Shown: positions 1 to 6,444, numbered from the stretch's first letter. The stretch: 7,166 bases of DNA from an uncultured Bacilli bacterium (GCA_934130215.1 CAKOXR010000046.1:1-7166); one strand, 5' to 3'. The notes: generated by a model not told the origin, from the sequence alone. A program made the numbers and translations.

Positions 1-53
1 ATCTAACAATGCTTATTTAACACTAGATAAAGCATTAAATATGATTGAACAAT
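1..53. repeat. 53-bp exact direct repeat, copy 1 (window edge, probable assembly artefact)
   Basis: Bases 1-53 are identical to 348-400, which lie inside rarA. The match ends at 54 (a) versus 401 (c). Copy 1 keeps the rarA reading (NAYLTLDKALNMIEQ) in the frame starting at base 2, whereas rarA from base 52 onward uses the frame starting at base 1. In that rarA frame copy 1 contains TAA at 4-6 and TGA at 46-48. The period is 347 bp, not a multiple of three. The repeat may extend left of the window. A misassembled contig end is the simplest explanation; a real frameshifting duplication is the alternative. Confidence 0.9.
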
Positions 54-603
54 ATTTAGTGACTCTAACGGTGATGGACATTATGATCTTTTAAGTGCTT
101 TTCAAAAATCAATAAGAGGATCAGATGTAGATGCAGCTATATATTATCTAGCAAGACTAATAGAAGCAGGAGATTATGAAAGTATTTATAGAAGAATGAC
201 TGTTATTGCATATGAAGACATTGGTCTTGCAAACCCCATAATAGGAGTAAAAGTAGCTTCATGTATATCAGCATGTGAAAGACTAGGATTTCCTGAAGCA
301 AGAATACCACTTTCTGTAATGATAATAGATATGGCCTTAAGTCCAAAATCTAACAATGCTTATTTAACACTAGATAAAGCATTAAATATGATTGAACAAT
401 CAGATACAGGCAATGTACCAAATCATATAAAAACATCATCAAATGAATATAAATATCCTCACGATTATCCAAACCATTTTGTTAAACAACAATACTTACC
501 AGATAAAATAAAAAATATAAAATTTTATGAACCAAAAATAAGTAGTAAATATGAAGAAAGTTTAGTTAATTATTACAAAAAAATAGAACAACTAAAAAAG
601 TAA
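52..603 (+). CDS. rarA: Replication-associated recombination protein A (RarA/MgsA), C-terminal part
   Basis: This is the C-terminal ~183 residues of the AAA+ ATPase RarA (MgsA family), which acts at stalled replication forks; full-length proteins have roughly 420-450 residues. The N-terminal Walker A/B ATPase core lies outside the window. What is visible matches the family's C-terminal oligomerisation region: DGHYDLLSAFQKSIRGSD at about 64-117, then YLARLIEAGD, a VIAYEDIGLANP block near 205-240, and the hallmark YKYPHDYPNHFVKQQYLPD at about 448-504. The true open frame begins after a TGA at 46-48, where the upstream DNA becomes a misplaced copy of bases 348-400, so the real upstream coding sequence is missing. 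An internal ATG at 196 is not a credible start because the homology extends upstream of it. The gene converges on holA with 5 bp between stop codons, and its last codons carry the opposite-strand terminator. Confidence 0.93.
   Translation: MFSDSNGDGHYDLLSAFQKSIRGSDVDAAIYYLARLIEAGDYESIYRRMTVIAYEDIGLANPIIGVKVASCISACERLGFPEARIPLSVMIIDMALSPKSNNAYLTLDKALNMIEQSDTGNVPNHIKTSSNEYKYPHDYPNHFVKQQYLPDKIKNIKFYEPKISSKYEESLVNYYKKIEQLKK
348..400. repeat. 53-bp exact direct repeat, copy 2 (in-frame in rarA)
   Basis: This copy is the native one. It reads in the rarA frame and joins smoothly to conserved RarA sequence on both sides, whereas the identical copy at 1-53 is out of frame with what follows it. Confidence 0.9.
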
Positions 604-611
604 TTGTTCTA
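577..611 (-). terminator. Rho-independent terminator of the holA operon, embedded in rarA
   Basis: Read on the minus strand, an 8-bp perfect stem (TAGAACAA at 611-604, TTGTTCTA at 591-584) has a 12-nt loop and is followed at once by seven T residues (583-577). The first three stem bases are the TAG stop of holA, so termination would come immediately after translation. The opposite strand of the stem and T-run encodes the final residues of RarA. On the plus strand no T-run follows the stem, so it should act only for the leftward operon. The AT-rich stem and longish loop make it moderate in strength. Confidence 0.6.
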
Positions 612-1523
612 CAAATTTATTATAAATAATTCAAGAGCACTAGCTGGTATAACTTTACCAGTTTTTATATTTTCATCTAATTCACCTATATTAATTAATG
701 TATTAAGTAATTTATCTTTAGAATATTTTCTACAAGAATTTAAAGCAATTTGAACAGGATAAGATTTACAATCTAATAGACCTGCAATTTCATTAATAGA
801 ATACCCTTTTTCATTTAAAACTTTTACTTGATACATAAGTCTTATCTTAGAAGCTATAACAATAAGAATCTTAAGTGGTTCTTCTTTTTTATTTAATAAA
901 TTAAAATATTCATTTAAAGCAAGATCTTTATTTTTATTAATAATATGATCAATAAATTTAAAAAAATCAATTTCTTCCATATTTTTAATTAATAAAACAT
1001 CATCTTTTGTAATAACTTTAGAATCATATTTATAAGTTTTTAGTTTTTCAAGTTCATTAAGTAAAATACCAGTATTATCCCCTACTCTATCAATTAATAA
1101 ATTTATACATTTATCATCCATCTTAAAATCATCCAAATTATTTTTAATAATATCTACATTATTAATTTTATTAAATTCATAAAATGTTCCTTTACTTCTT
1201 AAAAGTTTTGTTATCTTTTTTGATTCCATTAATTTTTCTTTATAGTATTTAAAAACTAAAACAGTACTAGGATTAATATTTTCTAAATAAGACTCTAAAG
1301 AACTTGTATCAATTATTGAATCATTTTCTTTTGAAATAGATAAAAAATATGGATTATTTACAACTATATATTTTTTATCTTCAAACATACTCATTATTGA
1401 AGCATCAAATATAATATCATCTAATTTATCAAATTCAAGATCATAGAAAATAGCATCTTTAACAAGCTGATTTACTTTTTGATCAACTAAATATTCCTCT
1501 TTTCCATATACAACATATATCAT
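609..1523 (-). CDS. holA: DNA polymerase III subunit delta
   Basis: The delta subunit of the clamp loader opens the sliding clamp and helps load it at primer termini, working with DnaX and delta-prime. The 304-residue protein is a little shorter than the usual ~330-345. The N-terminus MIYVVYGKEEYLVDQKV matches the family's opening strand and helix. The C-terminal helical collar (about residues 185-304) has a typical EEIDFFKFIDHIINKN segment, the EPLKILIVIASKIRLMYQVK helix and an ALELFIINL ending. Like other delta subunits it is an AAA+ relative without a Walker ATP-binding motif. The ATG start is set by AAGGTG six bases upstream and by homology beginning at the first residues. The preceding RNHCP gene ends 3 bp upstream, so holA is the last gene of the leftward operon; a terminator follows within its stop codon. 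Identification rests on recognised sequence pattern, without a database search. Confidence 0.9.
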   Translation of the reverse strand: MIYVVYGKEEYLVDQKVNQLVKDAIFYDLEFDKLDDIIFDASIMSMFEDKKYIVVNNPYFLSISKENDSIIDTSSLESYLENINPSTVLVFKYYKEKLMESKKITKLLRSKGTFYEFNKINNVDIIKNNLDDFKMDDKCINLLIDRVGDNTGILLNELEKLKTYKYDSKVITKDDVLLIKNMEEIDFFKFIDHIINKNKDLALNEYFNLLNKKEEPLKILIVIASKIRLMYQVKVLNEKGYSINEIAGLLDCKSYPVQIALNSCRKYSKDKLLNTLINIGELDENIKTGKVIPASALELFIINL

Positions 1524-1526
1524 ATA

Positions 1527-1832
1527 TCACACCTTATATTTCATAATTTCTAATATTTTTTCAAAATTATCATCATCTGCTATTTTATTTTTTTTAACCA
1601 TTCCACACTTATTACATTTATAAATTATTTTATATGTATTTTTACTTTTTTCAATATCAATAGGTTCTAAAATACCCATACAATTACAAGCTCGATCACC
1701 TGGATTGTTGTCTAAATGTTTACTTGATAAACAATATGGACAATGATCTCTAGCAGTATATAGAAGTTTATCGACACTTTTATGACAAACATCACAAATA
1801 AAATTATCATCAATCATATTAAATCTTTTCAT
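1527..1832 (-). CDS. RNHCP domain zinc-binding protein, function unknown
   Basis: This 101-residue cysteine-rich protein matches the RNHCP family, named for a conserved Arg-Asn-His-Cys-Pro; here the motif reads RDHCP (residues 28-32). Visible ligands are C13 and C16 (ICDVC), H30, C31 and C34 (HCPYC), C49 and C51 (CNC), and a second ribbon knuckle at C73 and C76 (KCNKC). The HLDNNPGDR block at 39-47 is also typical of the family. The arrangement suggests two zinc sites, but the molecular role of the family is not established. The ATG overlaps the TGA of uppP by 4 bp (ATGA), and no Shine-Dalgarno sequence is visible upstream, so translation is probably coupled to uppP. Residue 6 is also Met, giving a possible alternative start. 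holA begins 3 bp after its stop. Confidence 0.85.
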   Translation of the reverse strand: MKRFNMIDDNFICDVCHKSVDKLLYTARDHCPYCLSSKHLDNNPGDRACNCMGILEPIDIEKSKNTYKIIYKCNKCGMVKKNKIADDDNFEKILEIMKYKV

Positions 1833-2590
1833 ATTAAACTAAATAGAACTATAATACCTAAAATAATTCTATATCCTCCAAAAATAATAAAGTTATGTTT
1901 TTTTATATAATTCATTAAAAATTTAATAACAAATAAAGATGTTATAAAAGCAATTAATGATCCAATTAATAATATAAATATATCATTTATATTAAATAAT
2001 CCATATTTAATAATTTTTAAAAATGATGCCCCAAACATAACTGGAACAGACATCAAAAATGTAAATTCTGTTACTTTTTCTCTTTGAATTCCAAGTAAAA
2101 GTCCACATAAGATAGTAATTCCTGATCTAGAAACTCCAGGAAATATACCTGCTATTACTTGCGAAATACCAATTAAAAAAGCTGTTTTATAACTTATTTC
2201 TGTAATAATATTAACTTTATTTTGTTTTTCAACTATTATAAATAAAATACCCACTATTATTAAAGCAAAACTAATAGATAATTTATTATAAAAATATTTT
2301 TCAAAAAAATCATTAAAAAATAATCCTACGATTACTGCTGGAATACAAGAAATTATTATTTTGTTCCATGTATCTAAATTTGTTTTAAATTTCAATTTAT
2401 TTGAATATATTACTACTACTGCTAAAACAGCACCTAATTGAATAATTACTTCAAATAATGACCAAAATTTATAAGATACATTTAAAGGTATTAATTCTTT
2501 TAATAAAATTAAATGACCTGTTGAACTAATAGGAAGCCATTCTGTAATACCTTCTAAAAGACCATAAATAATAATTTTTATAATTTCCAT
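1829..2590 (-). CDS. uppP: Undecaprenyl-diphosphatase (UppP/BacA family)
   Basis: This integral membrane enzyme removes a phosphate from undecaprenyl diphosphate to regenerate the lipid carrier for peptidoglycan and other wall polymers; overexpression of the family gives bacitracin resistance. The first signature, EGITEWLPISSTGH (residues 13-26), contains E13, E17 and H26, matching catalytic positions known in E. coli BacA. The second, PGVSRSG (151-157), contains the essential Arg as R155, followed by EFTFLMSVPVMFGAS. The 253 residues are slightly below the usual ~265-280, and the rest is a series of hydrophobic helices consistent with a polytopic membrane protein. The start abuts the queH stop with no gap (TAA-ATG), and an AAGGA lies about ten bases upstream within the end of queH. 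The TGA stop overlaps the next gene's ATG. Retaining this gene argues for an active lipid-carrier-dependent envelope. Confidence 0.97.
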   Translation of the reverse strand: MEIIKIIIYGLLEGITEWLPISSTGHLILLKELIPLNVSYKFWSLFEVIIQLGAVLAVVVIYSNKLKFKTNLDTWNKIIISCIPAVIVGLFFNDFFEKYFYNKLSISFALIIVGILFIIVEKQNKVNIITEISYKTAFLIGISQVIAGIFPGVSRSGITILCGLLLGIQREKVTEFTFLMSVPVMFGASFLKIIKYGLFNINDIFILLIGSLIAFITSLFVIKFLMNYIKKHNFIIFGGYRIILGIIVLFSLI

Positions 2591-3178
2591 TTAATCATTC
2601 CTTTTTGAATAAATACATCCACAATAATCTTGTCTATATAAATTATATTCTCTAGATAAAGCAATAGACCTTTTATATCCTTCATTTTTTTTAAAATCTG
2701 AAAATAAAAATTTACAATTATATTTAGATTCTAATTGTTGCCCAATTTCATTAATAAATTTGGCATTTTTATGAGGACTTACAGATAAAGTTGTACCAAA
2801 ATATTCATACTTAGAAGAAGCTATACTTGCACATTTTTCAATTCTTAATTTGTAACATTTATAACACCTATTACCTCCTTCAATATCACTTTCTAATCCT
2901 TCTATAGTTTTATGATATAAATCATTGTCATAATCAATATCATATACTTTTACATTAGGATGTACATTTTTAATGAATTTAATTTGTTCTTCTTTTCTTT
3001 TATTATATTCATTAAATGGTTCAATATTAGGGTTATAATATAAGACTGTTATATCAAAATAAGGTTCTAAATATTCTAAAACATATGACGAACAAGGAGC
3101 ACAACATGAATGTAATAATAATGTTGGTTTATAAGTTAATGATTTTATTAAATTTTCTAATTCTTTTTGATAATTCAT
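2591..3178 (-). CDS. queH: Epoxyqueuosine reductase QueH
   Basis: QueH performs the last step of queuosine synthesis, reducing epoxyqueuosine to queuosine in the wobble position of GUN-anticodon tRNAs. It is a non-homologous replacement for the cobalamin-dependent QueG. The 195-residue protein has the family's cysteine layout: the CCAPC motif (C25, C26, C29), a YYNPNIEPFNEYNKRKEE block at 47-64, RCYKCYKLR with C105 and C108, C116, FGTTLSVSPHKN at 127-138, and a C-terminal YRQDYCGC with C186 and C188. These cysteines are consistent with the iron-sulfur cluster and nearby metal site known for the family. The start has a good AGGAG about eight bases upstream that overlaps the TAG stop of the preceding gene (8-bp gap). 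No other queuosine gene lies in the window, so whether the cell makes or salvages the precursor cannot be judged here. Confidence 0.95.
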   Translation of the reverse strand: MNYQKELENLIKSLTYKPTLLLHSCCAPCSSYVLEYLEPYFDITVLYYNPNIEPFNEYNKRKEEQIKFIKNVHPNVKVYDIDYDNDLYHKTIEGLESDIEGGNRCYKCYKLRIEKCASIASSKYEYFGTTLSVSPHKNAKFINEIGQQLESKYNCKFLFSDFKKNEGYKRSIALSREYNLYRQDYCGCIYSKRND

Positions 3179-3186
3179 ATAATCTC

Positions 3187-3978
3187 CTATTTATAATAAA
3201 CTACTGTATTTAGTATATCATTAATATCATTTTTTGATGTTTGAATAAATGAAAATACATAAATAGAATCTTTAGTTGTTATTATATATTCTTCTTTATC
3301 ATTAATATTTAAATAATTATATTTTATTTTATTTATTTCAATAGTATCATATTTTTCTTCCCCTAATAAATTCAAATAATAATCAATGCTATTATCATTA
3401 AAAACATATTTAATTAATTTAAATTCAGAAGAATCTTTCTCAAATTTTTTCATATCAGCTATATTATCTAAATTATCGCCATAAATAACTGGACTAACAT
3501 CTTTCCATATGTCTTTTATACGAAATATAAATTTACTATCAAAAGAATAAGGTGTTGTTATATTATTAATTATATTCTTCTTTTTATCTTCATTTTTAAT
3601 AATAGTAGAACCTTTACAATCTTTAAATAAACATACTATTTTTTTATAATTAAAACCAATTAATAAAGTAATAATTAAAATTAAGATAGTACTAATTATG
3701 ATTATATAATTAATTTTTTTACTTTTTTTAACAGTTTCATTAGATTCTCCGACATAATAATTAGTATGAACTTCACTACCATCTATTACTTCTACATCAT
3801 CTGTATTATTATCAATTTCCATTTCTTCAGCAGGTTCTACTTCAACAGGCATTTCATAAATATCTTCTAATGTTTCTTGAGTTTTTTCGGGAATATATTC
3901 CTTACCAACTTCAAATCCACATCCAAGACAAAATTTATCACCATTTTTTAATTCAGTTCCACATCTTACACATTTCAT
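3187..3978 (-). CDS. Zinc-ribbon single-pass membrane protein, function unknown
   Basis: This 263-residue protein has three parts. Residues 1-21 form a short zinc ribbon (CVRC at C3/C6, CLGC at C17/C20) of the kind often found at the N-terminus of Gram-positive membrane proteins. Residues 30-80 form an acidic, low-complexity linker. After a basic KKSKK patch there is one membrane helix at about 90-109, followed by a ~150-residue domain that would lie outside the cell if the ribbon stays in the cytoplasm. I do not recognise the outer domain; it is lysine-, asparagine- and isoleucine-rich and ends in alternating strand-like segments. The ATG is preceded by AGGTG four bases away, just 7 bp after the stop of the upstream lipoprotein gene, so the two are very likely co-transcribed. 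The ribbon could sense metal or redox state or bind a partner, but nothing here decides this. Confidence 0.85.
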   Translation of the reverse strand: MKCVRCGTELKNGDKFCLGCGFEVGKEYIPEKTQETLEDIYEMPVEVEPAEEMEIDNNTDDVEVIDGSEVHTNYYVGESNETVKKSKKINYIIIISTILILIITLLIGFNYKKIVCLFKDCKGSTIIKNEDKKKNIINNITTPYSFDSKFIFRIKDIWKDVSPVIYGDNLDNIADMKKFEKDSSEFKLIKYVFNDNSIDYYLNLLGEEKYDTIEINKIKYNYLNINDKEEYIITTKDSIYVFSFIQTSKNDINDILNTVVYYK

Positions 3979-3985
3979 ATTACAC

Positions 3986-4306
3986 CTACTTACAAGATAA
4001 TCCTTGAGATTCTAACTTTTCAATAACTTCATATTTTGATTTTCCTATATAATCATTCATAAAATCAATAATTTCAATTTTATTTTTATAGCACTTTACT
4101 TTAGTTCCTAAACTAGAACATATTTGATTTACTAAATCTTCACTTTTATAAATACTTATACTACTAGCGGTTACTAAATTATTGTTTTTTAAATATAATT
4201 CTACATTAGTTGTATATAAATCATTTTTATCAGTACATATAATATCAGCTTTTTTATTACAACCAACTAATAATAATACTGTAATTAATATAATTATTTT
4301 TTTCAT
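3986..4306 (-). CDS. Small lipoprotein with four conserved cysteines (paralogue B)
   Basis: This is a 106-residue predicted lipoprotein. Its signal peptide is MKKIIILITVLLLVGC with lipobox LVGC and lipidated C16. The mature part is only about 90 residues and has C24, C63, C72 and C105, the last being penultimate (ends in C-K). The same pattern and clear similarity are present in the adjacent upstream gene, so the two arose by tandem duplication; the mature cysteines could form two disulfides outside the membrane. The small cysteine-containing layout loosely recalls DUF1307/YehR-type lipoproteins, but I cannot claim membership. The start is clear: AAGGAG at 4319-4314 lies seven bases before the ATG. 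A promoter just upstream could drive this gene and the genes to its left separately from paralogue A. Confidence 0.85.
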   Translation of the reverse strand: MKKIIILITVLLLVGCNKKADIICTDKNDLYTTNVELYLKNNNLVTASSISIYKSEDLVNQICSSLGTKVKCYKNKIEIIDFMNDYIGKSKYEVIEKLESQGLSCK

Positions 4307-4330
4307 CTTTTTTCTCCTTTTTCTTATTTT

Positions 4331-4360
4331 ATTATATCATTTTTTTATTACTACTTACAA
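4331..4360 (-). promoter_or_regulatory. SigA-type promoter for lipoprotein paralogue B and downstream operon
   Basis: On the minus strand, TTGTAA (4360-4355) and a perfect TATAAT (4336-4331) are separated by 18 bp. The -35 hexamer lies over the last Cys-Lys codons of paralogue A. Transcription would start near 4324, giving an ~18-nt leader that includes the AAGGAG ribosome-binding site. The layout resembles the promoter ahead of paralogue A. It is predicted from consensus only, in AT-rich DNA. Confidence 0.55.
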
Positions 4361-4680
4361 TTATAATTATTACTTTTTAAATATTCTATTAAATCATTTT
4401 CTTTATTAATATTTATATCTAAAAAATCTTTATAATTTTCATATATTATTATATTATTATTACATTCAACTTTTATATTACTTAAATTTAAAAGAGTGCA
4501 ATAATTACTAGCTTCTTCATCATTTTTAAAAATACTTTTTATATTTATATTTTTAATATTGTTATTAACACTTTTTATAGTTATATTTATTTTTTCATTA
4601 TCTATTTCTTTTAAACAAACAGTTTTTTTTGAACACCCAACTAATAATAATAAAGTTATTAATAATATTATTTTTTTCAT
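4351..4680 (-). CDS. Small lipoprotein with four conserved cysteines (paralogue A)
   Basis: This is a predicted lipoprotein of 109 residues from the ATG at 4680. Its signal peptide MKKIILLITLLLLVGC has its lipobox Cys at residue 16, exactly as in the neighbouring paralogue, which favours this start. In-frame ATG (4686) and GTG (4689) codons just upstream are alternatives. The mature cysteines C22, C61, C73 and C108 match those of the paralogue in order and approximate spacing, and both proteins end in Cys-Lys. The C-terminal halves also align (an EEASNYC segment against DLVNQIC, then V-x-C near the middle). No Shine-Dalgarno sequence is visible, and the predicted transcription start falls at about 4689, so the mRNA may be leaderless or nearly so. 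It is the first gene of the leftward cluster and divergent from ppaC. Function unknown. Confidence 0.83.
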   Translation of the reverse strand: MKKIILLITLLLLVGCSKKTVCLKEIDNEKINITIKSVNNNIKNINIKSIFKNDEEASNYCTLLNLSNIKVECNNNIIIYENYKDFLDININKENDLIEYLKSNNYNCK

Positions 4681-4695
4681 ATTCATCACATATAA

Positions 4696-4724
4696 ATTAT
4701 ATCTTTTTTTTACATAATTTACAA
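4696..4724 (-). promoter_or_regulatory. SigA-type promoter for lipoprotein paralogue A and the leftward operon
   Basis: On the minus strand, TTGTAA (4724-4719), a 17-bp spacer and a perfect TATAAT (4701-4696) form a good vegetative promoter. The transcription start is predicted near 4689, at or within a few bases of the candidate start codons. It lies back-to-back with the ppaC promoter. Confidence 0.6.
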
Positions 4725-4778
4725 GGTTTATTTATAATAAATTAAATTACAAAAATTTACTCTTATTTTAAAAATATG

Positions 4779-4807
4779 TTTATTTTAAGTTTATTATATG
4801 CTATAAT
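4779..4807 (+). promoter_or_regulatory. Extended -10 promoter of ppaC
   Basis: A perfect TATAAT at 4802-4807 is preceded by TG at 4799-4800 (TG-C-TATAAT), the extended -10 arrangement. The -35 region 17 bp upstream (TTTATT, 4779-4784) is weak, as such promoters tolerate. Transcription would begin near 4814. AGGAGA at 4818-4823 then lies seven bases before the ppaC ATG. Confidence 0.65.
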
Positions 4808-4830
4808 CTTAATGTATAGGAGAGTGAAAA

Positions 4831-6444
4831 ATGGATAAAATATATGTTTTTGGTCATAAAAAACCTGATACAGATTCCGTTACATCAGCAATTGCTTATG
4901 CAAAACTTAAAAATATGTTAGGTTATAAATGTGAACCCAGAGTTCTAGGTGATATAAATAATGAAACAAAATATGTTTTAAAACATTTTAAGGTTAGTAT
5001 GCCAAAATATTTAAATGATGTTAAGGTTCAAATTAAGGATCTAAATTATCATAAGGGTTGTTTTATTGATGTAAATGAATCTATTTATAATGCTTATAAA
5101 TATATGATGAGTAGATTAATTAGTTCTGTTCCTGTATCTATAGATGGATATTTTGATGGAATTTTATCAATGAAAGATATTACAACTAATTATATTGATT
5201 ATAAAGATTCTACAATTACTTCAACTTATCATCATACTATAGATGTTTTAAAAGCTGTTGAGGTATTAAAGTTTACTGATAAATTTTCTTATAATATAGT
5301 TGCTCCTTTTAAGGTTAGTGAAACTTTTTTAAAGGAAACTGTTATGGATTCTAATACTTGTTTAATTATTGGTGATCGTACTAATATTATTGAAAATGCT
5401 ATTAATAATCATGTTGGTTTAATTATATTACTTGATAATGTTGATTTAAAAAAATCTTTACTTGATTTGGCAAAAAAGAATAAAGTTAATATTATTAAAA
5501 CTGATAAAAATTATTTTGAGGTTATAAAACTTATTAGTTTTGCGAATTCTATTAATACTGTTTCATATGAAAAAAATATTGTTTGTTTTAAGGAAGAAAT
5601 GACAGTTGATGATGCTTTAGATCAGTTAAAGATAAATCATCATAACTACTATCCGATTATTGATGAAGAAAAGAAATGTTTAGGTTTATTAAAGGTTTCT
5701 GATTTAGATGAAAAAAAGCCTAAAAAAGTAATTTTGGTTGATCATAATGAGGCTTTACAAAGTGTTGATGGTTTAAATGAAGCGGAAATTGTTGAGATTA
5801 TAGACCATCATAAAATTGGTACTGTTGGTACTGATAGACCAATTAATTTTAGGAATATGACTGTTGGTAGTACAAATACAATTATTTATACTTTATATAA
5901 AGAACATAATGCTCAAATTGATAAGGATATTGCTGGTATTATGGCATCAGGCATTATTTCTGATACATTATTACTTAAATCCCCTACTACTACTCCTCTT
6001 GATGTTAAGGCATTAAATGAGTTATCTGTAATAGCGGGTGTTGATTATGAAACTTTTGGTTTAAAAATGTTTAAGAATGGTTCAATTTTTTCTGGTAAAA
6101 CTAAGGAAGAAATATTTTTCCAAGATTTTAAATCTTTTGAAATTGATGATAAAAATGTTGGTATTAGTCAGGTATTAACAACAGATATTGATGCATTTAT
6201 TAATCAAAAGAAAGATTATATTTCTTTAATTGAAGATATAAGTTTTGATAAAAATTATCATATACTTGCAATGTTTGTAACAGATATTTTAGGTGAATGT
6301 TCTTATATTTTCTACAACAAATCATCTCAAAATATTTTTGATTTCTGTTTTGGTGATTGTTATGAGGGTAAAAGATTAGATGGTTATGTTTCAAGAAAGA
6401 AACAAATTATACCTGTTATAATGAAAGCATTAGGTCATAGATAA
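4831..6444 (+). CDS. ppaC: Manganese-dependent family II inorganic pyrophosphatase with CBS-DRTGG insert
   Basis: This cytoplasmic enzyme hydrolyses pyrophosphate to two phosphates, pulling biosynthetic reactions forward. The 537 residues are the long, regulated form. The DHH domain opens with GHKKPDTDS (H9, D13, D15) and continues after the insert with VDHNE (D304), IDHHK (D325-H327), RPINF and SGIISDTLLLKSPTTT (D378). Together these supply the metal ligands known in B. subtilis PPase (H9, D13, D15, D75, H97, D149). The C-terminal DHHA2 domain carries the substrate-binding SRKKQ (521-525). The insert at about 65-300 comprises a CBS motif (~70-130), a DRTGG domain (~150-240, with GDRTNIIENAI) and a second CBS motif (~250-295). 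In relatives this module binds AMP, ADP or diadenosine polyphosphates to tune activity. The ATG is fixed by a well-spaced AGGAGA and by homology from residue 4. The gene is monocistronic, between its own promoter and terminator. Its codons favour T in third position more than those of its neighbours. Confidence 0.98.
   Translation: MDKIYVFGHKKPDTDSVTSAIAYAKLKNMLGYKCEPRVLGDINNETKYVLKHFKVSMPKYLNDVKVQIKDLNYHKGCFIDVNESIYNAYKYMMSRLISSVPVSIDGYFDGILSMKDITTNYIDYKDSTITSTYHHTIDVLKAVEVLKFTDKFSYNIVAPFKVSETFLKETVMDSNTCLIIGDRTNIIENAINNHVGLIILLDNVDLKKSLLDLAKKNKVNIIKTDKNYFEVIKLISFANSINTVSYEKNIVCFKEEMTVDDALDQLKINHHNYYPIIDEEKKCLGLLKVSDLDEKKPKKVILVDHNEALQSVDGLNEAEIVEIIDHHKIGTVGTDRPINFRNMTVGSTNTIIYTLYKEHNAQIDKDIAGIMASGIISDTLLLKSPTTTPLDVKALNELSVIAGVDYETFGLKMFKNGSIFSGKTKEEIFFQDFKSFEIDDKNVGISQVLTTDIDAFINQKKDYISLIEDISFDKNYHILAMFVTDILGECSYIFYNKSSQNIFDFCFGDCYEGKRLDGYVSRKKQIIPVIMKALGHR

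Noticed and set aside
4182..4409. Plus-strand open frame of 75 codons
   Set aside because: It lies antisense across the two lipoprotein genes, has a low-complexity hydrophobic translation (Tyr/Asn/Phe/Leu runs) and has no ribosome-binding site; it is a by-product of AT-rich coding DNA.
6200..6394. Minus-strand open frame of 64 codons
   Set aside because: It is fully antisense inside the conserved DHHA2-coding end of ppaC, and its translation resembles no protein.
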